Positions 1 through 8,080 of a stretch of 9,205 bases of DNA are shown piece after piece. Origin of the DNA: Flavobacteriales bacterium (GTDB taxonomy: Bacteria > Bacteroidota > Bacteroidia > Flavobacteriales > Flavobacteriaceae); assembly GCA_027033875.1 (NCBI GenBank), contig JALVKK010000225.1:1-9205 (forward strand), written 5' to 3'. The stretch's first letter is position 1. Each line of letters begins with the position of its first letter. The position numbers and the translations under genes are program-made. Below the pieces are notes generated by a model that ran no database searches, was not told the DNA's origin, and saw only the letters and a list, made by a program, of their open reading frames with translations.

Positions 1-207
1 ATTTTCAAAGGTTTGGGCTGGGTCAAATTTTTGCGCAATATGCAATTGATTGCCACATTTGTTGTGTTTATTCCGGTTTTATTGATTACGGATTATTATG
101 GTTTGGAGCTACACGGTGTTTGGATTGCTTTCCTTTTTTGGATGGCGGTTAGAGCCGGTAGTTTGTGGTGGCGGTTTGAGATTTTTTATAAACCATATAA
201 GACATAA
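1..207 (+). CDS. MATE-family multidrug/Na+ efflux transporter, C-terminal end (5' partial)
   Basis: This is the last 68 residues of a gene that begins before the window; the reading frame is open from base 1 to a TAA at 205-207. The visible part is very hydrophobic, with two membrane helices (roughly MQLIATFVVFIPVLLIT and GVWIAFLFWMAVRAGSLWW), a short LELHGVWIAF turn between them and a basic/aromatic tail (RFEIFYKPYKT). This matches the last two helices of Bacteroidota MATE (MatE, DinF/NorM-like) transporters, where a G-x-W-x-A/G-x-x pattern starts the final helix. MATE proteins are inner-membrane antiporters that export cationic drugs and metabolites using Na+ or H+ gradients; the substrate cannot be read from the tail. 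The gene converges on rseP. The first in-frame TTG (base 13) is not a real start. The family call is moderately secure; another polytopic transporter cannot be fully excluded from so short a piece. Confidence 0.72.
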   Translation: MFKGLGWVKFLRNMQLIATFVVFIPVLLITDYYGLELHGVWIAFLFWMAVRAGSLWWRFEIFYKPYKT

Positions 208-220
208 AAGGGCATATAAG

Positions 221-256
221 AAAAAAACCTGTCAGGTTATAAAAACCTAACAGGTT
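221..256 (-). terminator. Intrinsic terminator for rseP, possibly bidirectional
   Basis: Arm AACCTGTCAGGTT (226-238) pairs with AACCTAACAGGTT (244-256), giving a 13-bp stem with a single C/A mismatch and a 5-base ATAAA loop. On the minus strand the stem runs straight into a T-tract (the A run at 221-227), which is the classical layout for terminating rseP, whose stop codon lies 22 bases upstream of the stem. On the plus strand no T-tract follows, so ending of the MATE transcript here would be less canonical. Each arm is also nearly palindromic on its own (AACCT-GTC-AGGTT and AACCT-AAC-AGGTT), so two small hairpins could form instead of one long one. Confidence 0.75.
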
Positions 257-278
257 AGTAAATACGTTTAATAATATT

Positions 279-1625
279 TTACTTAAAAAAATGCTTAACG
301 ATATCGTTTCCGTTCACCAATAGCACCAATGATAACAACAAGATAAATCCGGCTATTTGAGCATATTCCAAGAATTTGTCATTGGGCTTGCGTCCGGTAA
401 TCATCTCGTAAATGGTAAACATAGCATGCCCGCCGTCCAATGCAGGAATAGGCAAAACATTAAGCACCGCCAACATAATGGATAAAAATGCCGTAATAGT
501 CCAAAAACGCCCCCAATCCCAAGTTCCGGGAAAAATTTTGGCTATGGAGATAAAACCACCGACCCCTTTGTAAGCACCGGTTTTGGGGTTAAAAATCATT
601 TTCAGTTGGTCGATATAACTCAAAAAAGTTTCTTTGGTACGTTTCAGTCCGGCAGGAATGGCTTCTAAAAAACTGTATTTTTTATTGACCACTTTGATAT
701 AACCGCGTTTTTCCCATTCTTTATAATCACCGTTGAGTTGAACACCTATTTTGCCGTTATCGTCTATTTGCAAATCTATATCTACCTGTTGTCCGTTTCG
801 CAACACGGTCGCTTTGATTGTTTCGTCTTTATGTGCTTCGAGCATAGGCTTTATTTGGTCAAAATATTCCGTATTTTGTCCGTTGATAGCAATGATTTGA
901 TCGCCTATTTTCAATTTATCTTCATTTTGTTTCGAAGCGACTTTTTCAACAATAAAAGGAAAACGCATCATTGTCAGCGCTTTGACGCCTTTGGCTTTTT
1001 GTTTCACCAAATTTTCAATAAAATTGATTGGAAATTCTATGGTTTTATGTTCACCGTTACGTTCTATTTCTACGGTTTTGGCAGTGATGAGTTTGGCATC
1101 GACCAAATTGGCATATTCGACAGGTTTATCGTTGATTTTCAATATTTTATCACCTGTTTGCAAACCGATTTGTTTAAGAGCCGGATTAGTTATTTGCAAA
1201 CCGCCTTTGAGCGATTGCATCGGAACATACTGCTCGCCGTATGCATAAGCCAAACCGATATAAATGGCAATAGCCAACAAAATATTGACGATAACACCTC
1301 CCAACATAATAATCAAGCGTTGCCAAGCAGGTTTGCTGCGAAATTCCCAAGGCTGAGGTTCGCTATTGAGAAATTCTTTATCCATACTTTCATCTATCAT
1401 ACCGGCTATCTTGACATAACCGCCTAGCGGCAACCAACCTATACCGTATTCGGTCTCTCCTATTTTTTTCTTATACAAAGAGAACCACGGATTAAAAAAC
1501 AAATAAAATTTATCGACTCTGGCGCCAAACAGCTTAGCGGCAAGGTAATGCCCGCCTTCGTGTAAAACGACTAAAATACTTAAACTTAAAAATAATTGGA
1601 ATATAATAATTAAAGTTGCATTCAT
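279..1625 (-). CDS. rseP: RseP-type site-2 intramembrane zinc metalloprotease (M50 family)
   Basis: Inner-membrane protease that cuts membrane-spanning anti-sigma factors and cleared signal peptides (known for the family). The protein has 448 residues, a normal length. Visible features: first membrane helix with the zinc motif HEGGH at 22-26 (most relatives have HELGH; both His and the catalytic Glu are kept); the conserved membrane-associated loop GGYVKIAGM at 68-76; a second helix at about 105-127; two PDZ domains whose binding loops lie near GLQTGDKILKIND (154-166) and KIGDQIIAINGQ (239-250); a third helix at about 373-392 followed by the second zinc-site motif NVLPIPALDGGH (389-400, Asp397 the ligand); and a last helix at about 421-440. 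The ATG at 1625 places the HExxH helix at the very N-terminus, as usual. The gene stands alone here: its upstream neighbour is divergent, and dxr, often next to rseP in other bacteria, is not adjacent. Identification is secure; the substrates are not visible. Confidence 0.96.
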   Translation of the reverse strand: MNATLIIIFQLFLSLSILVVLHEGGHYLAAKLFGARVDKFYLFFNPWFSLYKKKIGETEYGIGWLPLGGYVKIAGMIDESMDKEFLNSEPQPWEFRSKPAWQRLIIMLGGVIVNILLAIAIYIGLAYAYGEQYVPMQSLKGGLQITNPALKQIGLQTGDKILKINDKPVEYANLVDAKLITAKTVEIERNGEHKTIEFPINFIENLVKQKAKGVKALTMMRFPFIVEKVASKQNEDKLKIGDQIIAINGQNTEYFDQIKPMLEAHKDETIKATVLRNGQQVDIDLQIDDNGKIGVQLNGDYKEWEKRGYIKVVNKKYSFLEAIPAGLKRTKETFLSYIDQLKMIFNPKTGAYKGVGGFISIAKIFPGTWDWGRFWTITAFLSIMLAVLNVLPIPALDGGHAMFTIYEMITGRKPNDKFLEYAQIAGFILLLSLVLLVNGNDIVKHFFK

Positions 1626-1647
1626 ATCAAAATAAAATTAATTGTGG

Positions 1648-1679
1648 CAAAAATAAGTTATTTTATAAGAATGCTGAAA
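1648..1679 (-). promoter_or_regulatory. Probable Bacteroidota-type promoter of rseP
   Basis: On the minus strand, TATTTTTG (1655 down to 1648) is an exact match to the Bacteroidota -7 consensus TANNTTTG. Twenty bases upstream lies TTTC (1679-1676), a one-base variant of the TTTG -33 element. This predicts a transcript starting near 1641 and a leader of roughly 15 bases before the rseP ATG. The -7 match is seen directly; use by the housekeeping sigma factor is inferred. In AT-rich DNA such matches also arise by chance. Confidence 0.42.
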
Positions 1680-1865
1680 TAATACATCATAAAAATCTGT
1701 TAAAGACAACAATAAAAATACAAAAAACTTAATAAAAGGACTGATTAACAAATAATAATTGCAATTTTGCCATATATATCACATATTCGTTTTACATCTA
1801 TTGTTTTTTGAAAATAAAATTCTTTTTTTTGTATTAATATTATATTTATTGTGTAAAATCCGGAA

Positions 1866-4685
1866 ATGAGAAAACTTCTTGTTACTTTAATAAACTTAAT
1901 AGTTCTGAATATTTTTGCTCAGGGCTATAAACACTATACAAATGAACAAGGTCTTGCCGGAAACAGGGTTTATAAAATCATACAAGATTACGATGATTTT
2001 ATCTGGATTGCCACTGATAACGGTATCTCTAAATTTGACGGTAGTACATTTAAAAATTTTACTATCGCAAACGGTTTACCAAGTAATGATATTTGGGAAT
2101 TAGTTTTAACCAAAGACAACAAACTGTGGTTTATAACTCGTTCAAATAAATTGGGTTATATTAAAAATGACTCTGTTTATGCTTTCAAAGCGCGAAATGG
2201 TGAATTTTTTTATCCCACCGTATTTTGTACAGATTCAAAAACACTTTATTTCAAAAGCTATAATAGCAATTACGGTTTAGTCAATCATAAATGGCAAAAA
2301 TTTTCTAAATCATTTCTCTTAATAAACAACGGTTTAATGCTGAATCATCCCGATTATCAATTTTTTTATCATTCTTCAAAAAACAAATATACCATTAGCG
2401 ACAGTCTTATGCGTCGTAAATTTGAAATCGAGTTATCTTATAAAGATTTGTATAACAAAGGACAAATCAATGACAGCTTGATTGTTTTCACATCACAAAA
2501 CAGTATTCATTTTATCAATCTCAATCAAGCAAAACAATATACAATCACCAATCCGGATATCTTTAAAGAAAATATATATACAAGAGTTATTGCAACAGAG
2601 CATTCGGTGCAAATTTCCACTGAAAATTATTGGGCAAAATTAAACGATGATTATAGTTTGACCGATATCAAATTATTTCCAAAAGAATTGAAATTAACAA
2701 CTGTTTTCAAGGATAGGCAAGGTAATTATTGGGGGACAACATATATCAATGGATTCTATTTTTTTCCAAAAAATGCTTTATGGCAACAATCATATCTAAC
2801 TAACGAACCGGTTCAGTTTATAAAACTTTTTGATGATAATCTATTCGCAGCTGTCTTAGACAAAGGAATTTACAAATACAATCCGATTACAAAGAAATTT
2901 GATATTTTTTTCAACAATAGTGATTATTATTATGACATTTTCTATAAAGACAACGATAATTATGCCATTATGGCTAACAAAAAAACTTTTATCAAGATAC
3001 ACGGAGAGATTTATAATTTCGGACGGTTAGGTAAAGCCATTATCCCACTTGAAAATAATTTGTTTGCTTTTAGAGAACGAAAGCGAATCAGTATTTTAAA
3101 CGAAAATAATTTTACAGAAGAAAAATCTTATCGTATTGAAGGGGTTAATGATTTTATTCTGTACAATGATCATTTGATTTGTGGCAATCCTGTCGGACTT
3201 TTTCAAATCGAAAATGACAGCATTAAGCCTATCCGTTTTAATGCCACACAATCGCCAATACCTATATTGTCTCTCAACAAAGCCGGCAATCATTTAATTA
3301 TCGGAACCGATGGTTTAGGTGCTTATATTTGGGATGGTGAGCAAAAAATGAATTTTCTAAAAGAAACCAAAGGCTTGATAATCAATGATATTTTTGCAAA
3401 GAATGATTCGATTTGGTTAGCAACTCAGCAAGGTGTTTTTCAGTATTATTTTGACCATAATAAGGGCTTACATTTTTCAAGAATAATGGACAAAACTGAT
3501 GGAGCAATTTCTAATTACGTCAATAATATTGTGGTATATAATCATCAAATTTTTACATCAAATTTCAGTGGTATTGCATCGATTGTTCTAAATTTGCAAC
3601 AACAGCAAAATTTTCAAAAAATATATTTCAAATCAATTTTGTATAATGGCAAACCAATTCATAACAACGAACAAATAAAATACGCTACAAACAATAATCT
3701 ATCATTCAATTTCGGTTTGATAGATTATACCGGACAAGAGAATTGTCGATATTATTATCAACTATTGCCCATACAAGAAAAATGGCTTGAAATAGATTCA
3801 AAAAATATAAATCTAAGTAATTTGAACATCAATGATTATACTATCAACATAAAAGCCATTAATATTCAAGGAAAAGAACTGATAAAATCATTTCATTTTA
3901 CGATGACACCTTTGTGGTGGCAAACAATTTGGATGCAAATCTTATTTATTTTATTATTTATTTTCATGGTATTTTATCTGGCTTTTTTGATTCGTCGTAA
4001 AGCTCTTGAAAAACAAAAAACAAGATTATTAGCACAAAAACAAATGGTTGAATTTGAATTACACGCTCTTCGCAGTCAAATGAACCCCCACTTTGTATTC
4101 AATTCATTAAACGCTATTCAATATTACATCAACGATGAAAATTATGACAAATCCGAAGCCTATTTGGTTAAATTTTCCGGATTGATTCGCATGATTTTTG
4201 AATTTTCACGCAAGAAAGATATCACGTTGCGACAAGAAATTGAACTATTAAGATCTTATCTCAATTTGGAAAAAATGCGTTTTGTCGAAACGCTGAACTT
4301 TTGTATTGACACAGATACAAAGCTCAATATTGACAGAAAAAATGTTCCGACTCTACTATTGCAACCCATAGTAGAAAATGCTGTAAATCACGGTATTTTT
4401 CATAAAAAAGATAAAGGAACTATTTGTATTAAATTTCGGTTTATTGATGATACATCTTACGAAGTATTAATCAAAGATGACGGCGTAGGCATGCAAAAAT
4501 CTGCGGAAATAAATCAAAAATCTCTCAAAAAACACCATTCCCGTTCGACGCAAATATTAAAAGAACGAATCAAATTACTGAATATGTCCGGAAAATGGCA
4601 TATCACTTACGAAATAATAGACAAAATAAATGATACGGAAACATTTTACAATACTATTGTAAAACTTAAAATTACTAAATTATGA
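1866..4685 (+). CDS. Sensor histidine kinase, LytS/YehU type, with periplasmic beta-propeller and Y_Y_Y domain
   Basis: Membrane sensor kinase of 939 residues. Order of parts: signal peptide (1-18, cleavage likely after FA before Q19); a large periplasmic region of about 660 residues beginning with two recognisable regulator-propeller repeats (IIQDYDDFIWIATDNGISKF at 38-57; ELVLTKDNKLWFI at 78-90) with further degenerate blades, e.g. near 474-532 (GTDGLGAYIWDG, SIWLATQQGVFQYY); a Y_Y_Y-like Ig fold at about 605-680; one membrane helix at about 688-709; a short coiled coil (712-735); the His_kinase domain RSQMNPHFVFNSLN with phosphoacceptor His742; and an ATPase domain with N-box VENAVNHG (836-843) and DDGVGM (871-876). 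The usual glycine-rich G2 stretch reads HHSRSTQILKERI, with Ser where Gly is common. Unlike hybrid HTCS regulators it has no fused receiver or HTH, and it is translationally coupled to the LytTR regulator that follows. Ligand unknown; propeller kinases of polysaccharide loci bind glycans, but no such genes are nearby. Confidence 0.93.
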   Translation: MRKLLVTLINLIVLNIFAQGYKHYTNEQGLAGNRVYKIIQDYDDFIWIATDNGISKFDGSTFKNFTIANGLPSNDIWELVLTKDNKLWFITRSNKLGYIKNDSVYAFKARNGEFFYPTVFCTDSKTLYFKSYNSNYGLVNHKWQKFSKSFLLINNGLMLNHPDYQFFYHSSKNKYTISDSLMRRKFEIELSYKDLYNKGQINDSLIVFTSQNSIHFINLNQAKQYTITNPDIFKENIYTRVIATEHSVQISTENYWAKLNDDYSLTDIKLFPKELKLTTVFKDRQGNYWGTTYINGFYFFPKNALWQQSYLTNEPVQFIKLFDDNLFAAVLDKGIYKYNPITKKFDIFFNNSDYYYDIFYKDNDNYAIMANKKTFIKIHGEIYNFGRLGKAIIPLENNLFAFRERKRISILNENNFTEEKSYRIEGVNDFILYNDHLICGNPVGLFQIENDSIKPIRFNATQSPIPILSLNKAGNHLIIGTDGLGAYIWDGEQKMNFLKETKGLIINDIFAKNDSIWLATQQGVFQYYFDHNKGLHFSRIMDKTDGAISNYVNNIVVYNHQIFTSNFSGIASIVLNLQQQQNFQKIYFKSILYNGKPIHNNEQIKYATNNNLSFNFGLIDYTGQENCRYYYQLLPIQEKWLEIDSKNINLSNLNINDYTINIKAINIQGKELIKSFHFTMTPLWWQTIWMQILFILLFIFMVFYLAFLIRRKALEKQKTRLLAQKQMVEFELHALRSQMNPHFVFNSLNAIQYYINDENYDKSEAYLVKFSGLIRMIFEFSRKKDITLRQEIELLRSYLNLEKMRFVETLNFCIDTDTKLNIDRKNVPTLLLQPIVENAVNHGIFHKKDKGTICIKFRFIDDTSYEVLIKDDGVGMQKSAEINQKSLKKHHSRSTQILKERIKLLNMSGKWHITYEIIDKINDTETFYNTIVKLKITKL

Positions 4686-5419
4686 TTAGTTGTATATTAA
4701 TAGACGACGAAATTAAAGCTCTGAAAATGCTTCAAAAAAAAATTGAAAAAAAATTTCCGCAACTTAAAATTGCAGAGACTTTTCAAGACCCGGAAAAAGC
4801 GATTGTTGCCATTCGTAAATTAAAACCGCAACTGGTTTTTTTGGATATAGCTATGCCCAATATGAGTGGATTTGATGTGTTATCGCAATTTAATAATCCG
4901 GAATTTGAAGTTATTTTCATTACGGCTTATGACAATTATGCCATTCAAGCCATTCGTCATGCGGCAATCGGTTATATCGTTAAACCCATAGATGACGAAG
5001 CGCTTGCCGATGCTATAAAAAAAGCCGAAAAAAATATCAAACTCAAAACAGCCAAAGAAAACAATAAAAAATTATTGAATTTATTAACCGAAAAATCCAA
5101 TACAATTTCAATTCCGACACAAGACGGTTTTATATTTATCAAAAAAGACAAACTTGTACGATTAGAAGGGGTTGAAGGCTACACAAAAATAATTACTTCC
5201 GATAGTCAAGAATATTTAAGTTCTTACAATTTGGGAAAATTTCTGGAAATTTTAAATGATGATATGAACTTTTTTCAACCGCATCGTTCTCATTTGGTCA
5301 ATCTTAAATATATTACCCGATTTTTGAATGAAGGATATCTGGAATTGGTTGATCATTCCAAAGTGCCGCTGGCACGTTCAAAAAGAAAAGAATTTTTGGA
5401 ACTAATTTCAAAATTTTAA
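4682..5419 (+). CDS. LytTR-family response regulator, partner of the upstream sensor kinase
   Basis: Cytoplasmic DNA-binding regulator of 245 residues, a typical length for LytR/AlgR regulators. The receiver domain (1-120) has the acidic pair Asp8/Asp9, the phosphoacceptor Asp55 in VFLDIAMPNMSGFDVL, Thr81 in FITAYDNYA and Lys101 in YIVKPIDDEAL, so all switch residues are present. A linker leads to the LytTR DNA-binding domain (about 142-243) with the signature FFQPHRSHLVNLKYI (197-211) and a basic end (PLARSKRKEFLE). The ATG overlaps the kinase stop codon (ATGA at 4682-4685), so the pair is almost certainly co-translated and forms one phosphorelay. The gene ends 12 bases inside the convergent gene at 5408-5983. 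Target genes cannot be read from the window; divergent rseP, the pair's own promoter, or distant genes are all possible. Confidence 0.95.
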   Translation: MISCILIDDEIKALKMLQKKIEKKFPQLKIAETFQDPEKAIVAIRKLKPQLVFLDIAMPNMSGFDVLSQFNNPEFEVIFITAYDNYAIQAIRHAAIGYIVKPIDDEALADAIKKAEKNIKLKTAKENNKKLLNLLTEKSNTISIPTQDGFIFIKKDKLVRLEGVEGYTKIITSDSQEYLSSYNLGKFLEILNDDMNFFQPHRSHLVNLKYITRFLNEGYLELVDHSKVPLARSKRKEFLELISKF

Positions 5420-5983
5420 TTTAGCTTTGGTTCGATAAACTTCTTTGTTAAAAAAGTGTCCGGTTTTTTGATTGATGACTTCAAAAGTCATATAGATACT
5501 GAATCGCATTTTTTCGACAGGAATATTTTCTTTATGATCGACCAGATAGAAGTTTTTGACTTTACGATAGGCAATAATTTTACCGTTTTTTTTGAATAAG
5601 CGGTCAAATTTATTCCAATTGGCATTCGGATTATATCCGAAATATTGAAAAAATTCGGGATTGACTTTCAGTTCTTTTTTGGGATTAAATTTGTGTTCGG
5701 AATACACTTTTTGAGGTAGATAATTTAAGTCTTTAATGGTTTCTGATGGTTCCAGTTTATAATAATCTCGTGTAAAAGAGGTGTTGACATAAACGCCGTT
5801 ATATTTATCAGGTTGGTTATAAACAATAATAAGTATGAATGGCTCCTTTTTAAGTTTGACTGTATTATCGTTGAGGCGAATGCTGTCTTTTCCTTGTTTT
5901 AAATAAATTTCGACCGGCACCTTTTGAGCCGTGATTACAAAAAGAGACGAAATGCTGGTAAGTAATATAAACAGTATGCGCAT
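5408..5983 (-). CDS. Uncharacterised secreted/periplasmic protein (191 residues)
   Basis: I do not recognise this protein. It starts with a clear signal peptide: MR followed by a hydrophobic stretch ILFILLTSISSLFVI and a TAQ cleavage site at about residue 19. There is no Cys after the cleavage point, so it is probably not a lipoprotein. The mature part is about 170 residues, rich in Lys, Asn, Tyr and Phe, with alternating hydrophobic/polar stretches (VEIYLKQGKDSIRL, EPFILIIVYNQP, MRFSIYMTFEVIN) that suggest a small beta-sheet fold. It contains no transmembrane helix, no Cys in the mature part and no obvious catalytic motif. ATG at 5983 is chosen because it gives the signal peptide directly. 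It lies on the same strand as the TonB receptor, 120 bases downstream of it, and its last codons overlap the response regulator gene tail to tail. The presence of a full-length signal sequence and uniform composition support a real gene. Confidence 0.8.
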   Translation of the reverse strand: MRILFILLTSISSLFVITAQKVPVEIYLKQGKDSIRLNDNTVKLKKEPFILIIVYNQPDKYNGVYVNTSFTRDYYKLEPSETIKDLNYLPQKVYSEHKFNPKKELKVNPEFFQYFGYNPNANWNKFDRLFKKNGKIIAYRKVKNFYLVDHKENIPVEKMRFSIYMTFEVINQKTGHFFNKEVYRTKAKLKF

Positions 5984-6103
5984 AGAATCTAATTACCGAT
6001 GCGTAAAAATACAAAAAAAATAAGAATGACAAGATTTCTTTTTGTTTATCTCATATAACATATTATTCACAGTTAAAAATTATAGAATATGGATTATAAT
6101 TTA

Positions 6104-8080
6104 TTATTTGATTTTATAATTAATTTCAAAAATAATCCAGCGCCCCGGCATTTTGATGTATGACAAATCATTATATGTAACATCAAAAATATTTTCAATA
6201 CTCACACCAATATGAGTACTTTTAATTTGTTTTGACCACTTCAGATTGGCTATCCAATAAGGTTTGTAGTCAAAGAGCCGGTATTGATCATTGGTATAAT
6301 CGAGGTATTGACCGTTCCGGTTTTTATAAACGGCGGTCAAGTGCATGGCACTATCAAAGAAAAATTTGTATGAGATAGAAAGATTAGCTTTGTGTTTGAG
6401 ATAATCCAACACATATTTTGAAATATAATTTTGCGCAATATCTTTGGTCGTATTCAGATAAGCATAAGACAAACTAACAGTTTTAAAAACGCTGTTTTTG
6501 AAGCGATGAGTCGCATTGAGTTCCACCCCGAAGGTTTGTAAATCAGTCAAATTTTGCGGTTGCCATTTATCAGCCGGATTGGTTTTAATCCAGTCAATTG
6601 TATTTTTTGATTGGCGGATAAAAACATTGGCATTGATGATATTTTGCTTGTTGGCGAATTTAGTACCTGCTTCATAGGTAATAGCTGTTTCGGGTTTTAA
6701 ATCGGGATTGCCGATATTTGAAGGTCCTTGATAATATAAATCCGTAAAGGTCGGTAGGCGAGAGGAAGTGCCGGCGTTGATATAATGTAACCAATGTCGA
6801 TGTCGGTAACTCAGATAACCGTTAGCGTTTATTTGCCAATGAAAGTTTTTTTCATAAAACAAATTTAGTCCGCCACCTACTTCAAATTTACCCATCTTTT
6901 TGGATTGATTGAGGTGTGTTTCCAAATAGGTTCTTTCGTCAGTTTTGGTGTAGGCGTCTCTATTGTTGATTGAAACAGGATTGGATAATGTTTTTCCCAA
7001 TTGATTACTCAAAATATGTTCATTTCGCAGGCTAATATTGAGATAAGTATCGCCGAATTTTGAAGAGATACCTGCTTGAAATTGACCGCCTGTTTGACGG
7101 GTTTTGTGAAAATTATGTCCGGGATAATAAACTCGCGGAGCATATTGAGCCGTATCTTTATTATGTATGTAAAAACCGTTTTGGTATTTGTAAACACTTT
7201 CTCTAAACAGTTGAAATTCATCAAAATGCAATTTGTAAAACAGATTTACTTTCCATTTTATTTTTTTTCCGCTATTTGTTGATAAATTAGCAAAATAGCC
7301 ATGCGTTTTTTCAAATTGCCAAGGATATTTAGAGGTGTAAAAACTATTGGCGCCGAAATCTTTTTGATTAAATCCGGCTTGTAATACAATGGGAAATTTA
7401 GAATGATTGTAACGAATTTGAATAAAATCTTTCAGACTGTAAAAATCGGTGTTGTTGATACTGTCGCCGGTTAAATAACCTGTTGAACGTTGGTAGGTAA
7501 AACCGTTATAAACAGCAATTTTGCCTAGTTGATGAGCCAAATCAAAATCGGTTTTGAGGTATCCGAATTGTCCGATTTTTAATCCGGATTGGGCTTCTGT
7601 TTTATCAGAGGCTTTGGTAACGATATTGATAGCACCGCTAAATGCATTTATTCCGAAATTTTGTCCCGTTGCACCTTGTAAGATTTCAATACGGTCAATC
7701 ATACTGACATCAACAGGTAGATCCAAATTATGATGTCCGGTTTGCGGGTTGTTGACTTTTACACCATTGAGTAGTATGACAACTTGATCAAAATTGCCGC
7801 CACGCATACTCAAATCAGATTGCACACCCTGACTACCACGGGAGCGTACGTCTATAAGGCTAAGCAAATTCAGTATATCATCGATGCTTTCAATACCGGC
7901 AGATTTTAATTTATTTGATTTGATGATCTTGACCGGTATAAGCGAAACTTTTTTTCGGGTAAAAGATGTGATGGTTACCGAATCAAGTTTTTGAGAATAA
8001 TCTGTTGAATTGTTTTGCGCTTGAAAAGAAAATATATCAAAAAATAACAAGACACCTAATATATATCTGTGTATGATCAT
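6104..8080 (-). CDS. TonB-dependent outer-membrane receptor, BtuB-like
   Basis: A 22-stranded outer-membrane transporter driven by TonB-ExbBD. The 658-residue protein has a signal peptide (1-21, ending FQA before Q22), a likely TonB box LDSVTITSF (32-40), a plug domain (about 42-157) with the hallmarks SQGVQSDLSMRGGNFDQV (83-100), LLNGVKVNNPQTGHHNLDLP (103-122) and IDRIEILQGATGQNFGINAF (128-147), then a barrel to the end. The final strands carry the family pattern IENIFD...MPGRW. The length (about 640-680) and lack of a carboxypeptidase-like N-terminal extension place it with BtuB/siderophore-type receptors rather than SusC-type glycan importers. The chain ends INYKIK rather than in the usual terminal Phe, although the Y-x-I pattern of the last strand remains. 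Two in-frame stop codons follow each other at its end. Substrate is unproven: neighbouring meaB hints at cobalamin, but no B12 riboswitch is visible upstream. Confidence 0.93.
   Translation of the reverse strand: MIIHRYILGVLLFFDIFSFQAQNNSTDYSQKLDSVTITSFTRKKVSLIPVKIIKSNKLKSAGIESIDDILNLLSLIDVRSRGSQGVQSDLSMRGGNFDQVVILLNGVKVNNPQTGHHNLDLPVDVSMIDRIEILQGATGQNFGINAFSGAINIVTKASDKTEAQSGLKIGQFGYLKTDFDLAHQLGKIAVYNGFTYQRSTGYLTGDSINNTDFYSLKDFIQIRYNHSKFPIVLQAGFNQKDFGANSFYTSKYPWQFEKTHGYFANLSTNSGKKIKWKVNLFYKLHFDEFQLFRESVYKYQNGFYIHNKDTAQYAPRVYYPGHNFHKTRQTGGQFQAGISSKFGDTYLNISLRNEHILSNQLGKTLSNPVSINNRDAYTKTDERTYLETHLNQSKKMGKFEVGGGLNLFYEKNFHWQINANGYLSYRHRHWLHYINAGTSSRLPTFTDLYYQGPSNIGNPDLKPETAITYEAGTKFANKQNIINANVFIRQSKNTIDWIKTNPADKWQPQNLTDLQTFGVELNATHRFKNSVFKTVSLSYAYLNTTKDIAQNYISKYVLDYLKHKANLSISYKFFFDSAMHLTAVYKNRNGQYLDYTNDQYRLFDYKPYWIANLKWSKQIKSTHIGVSIENIFDVTYNDLSYIKMPGRWIIFEINYKIK

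Noticed and set aside
738..1427. 229-codon open frame on the plus strand inside rseP
   Set aside because: It is antisense to a secure protease gene, begins with TTG, and its translation (aromatic, low complexity) resembles no protein; it is a product of codon bias in the opposite strand.
1762..1769. CAATTTTG as -7 element of a promoter for the sensor kinase
   Set aside because: It matches TANNTTTG at 7 of 8 positions but has no TTG-type -33 element at 17-23 bases upstream, and would leave a leader of about 90 bases.
6004..6033. Promoter for the 191-residue secreted protein (TATTTTTA with CTTG 18 bases upstream, minus strand)
   Set aside because: Both elements carry a mismatch at an important base, so it cannot be separated from background.
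6077..6102. AAATTATA / TATAATTT hairpin just after the TonB receptor stop
   Set aside because: An 8-bp stem made only of A-T pairs with a 10-base loop and no T-tract on the minus strand; expected by chance in DNA this AT-rich.
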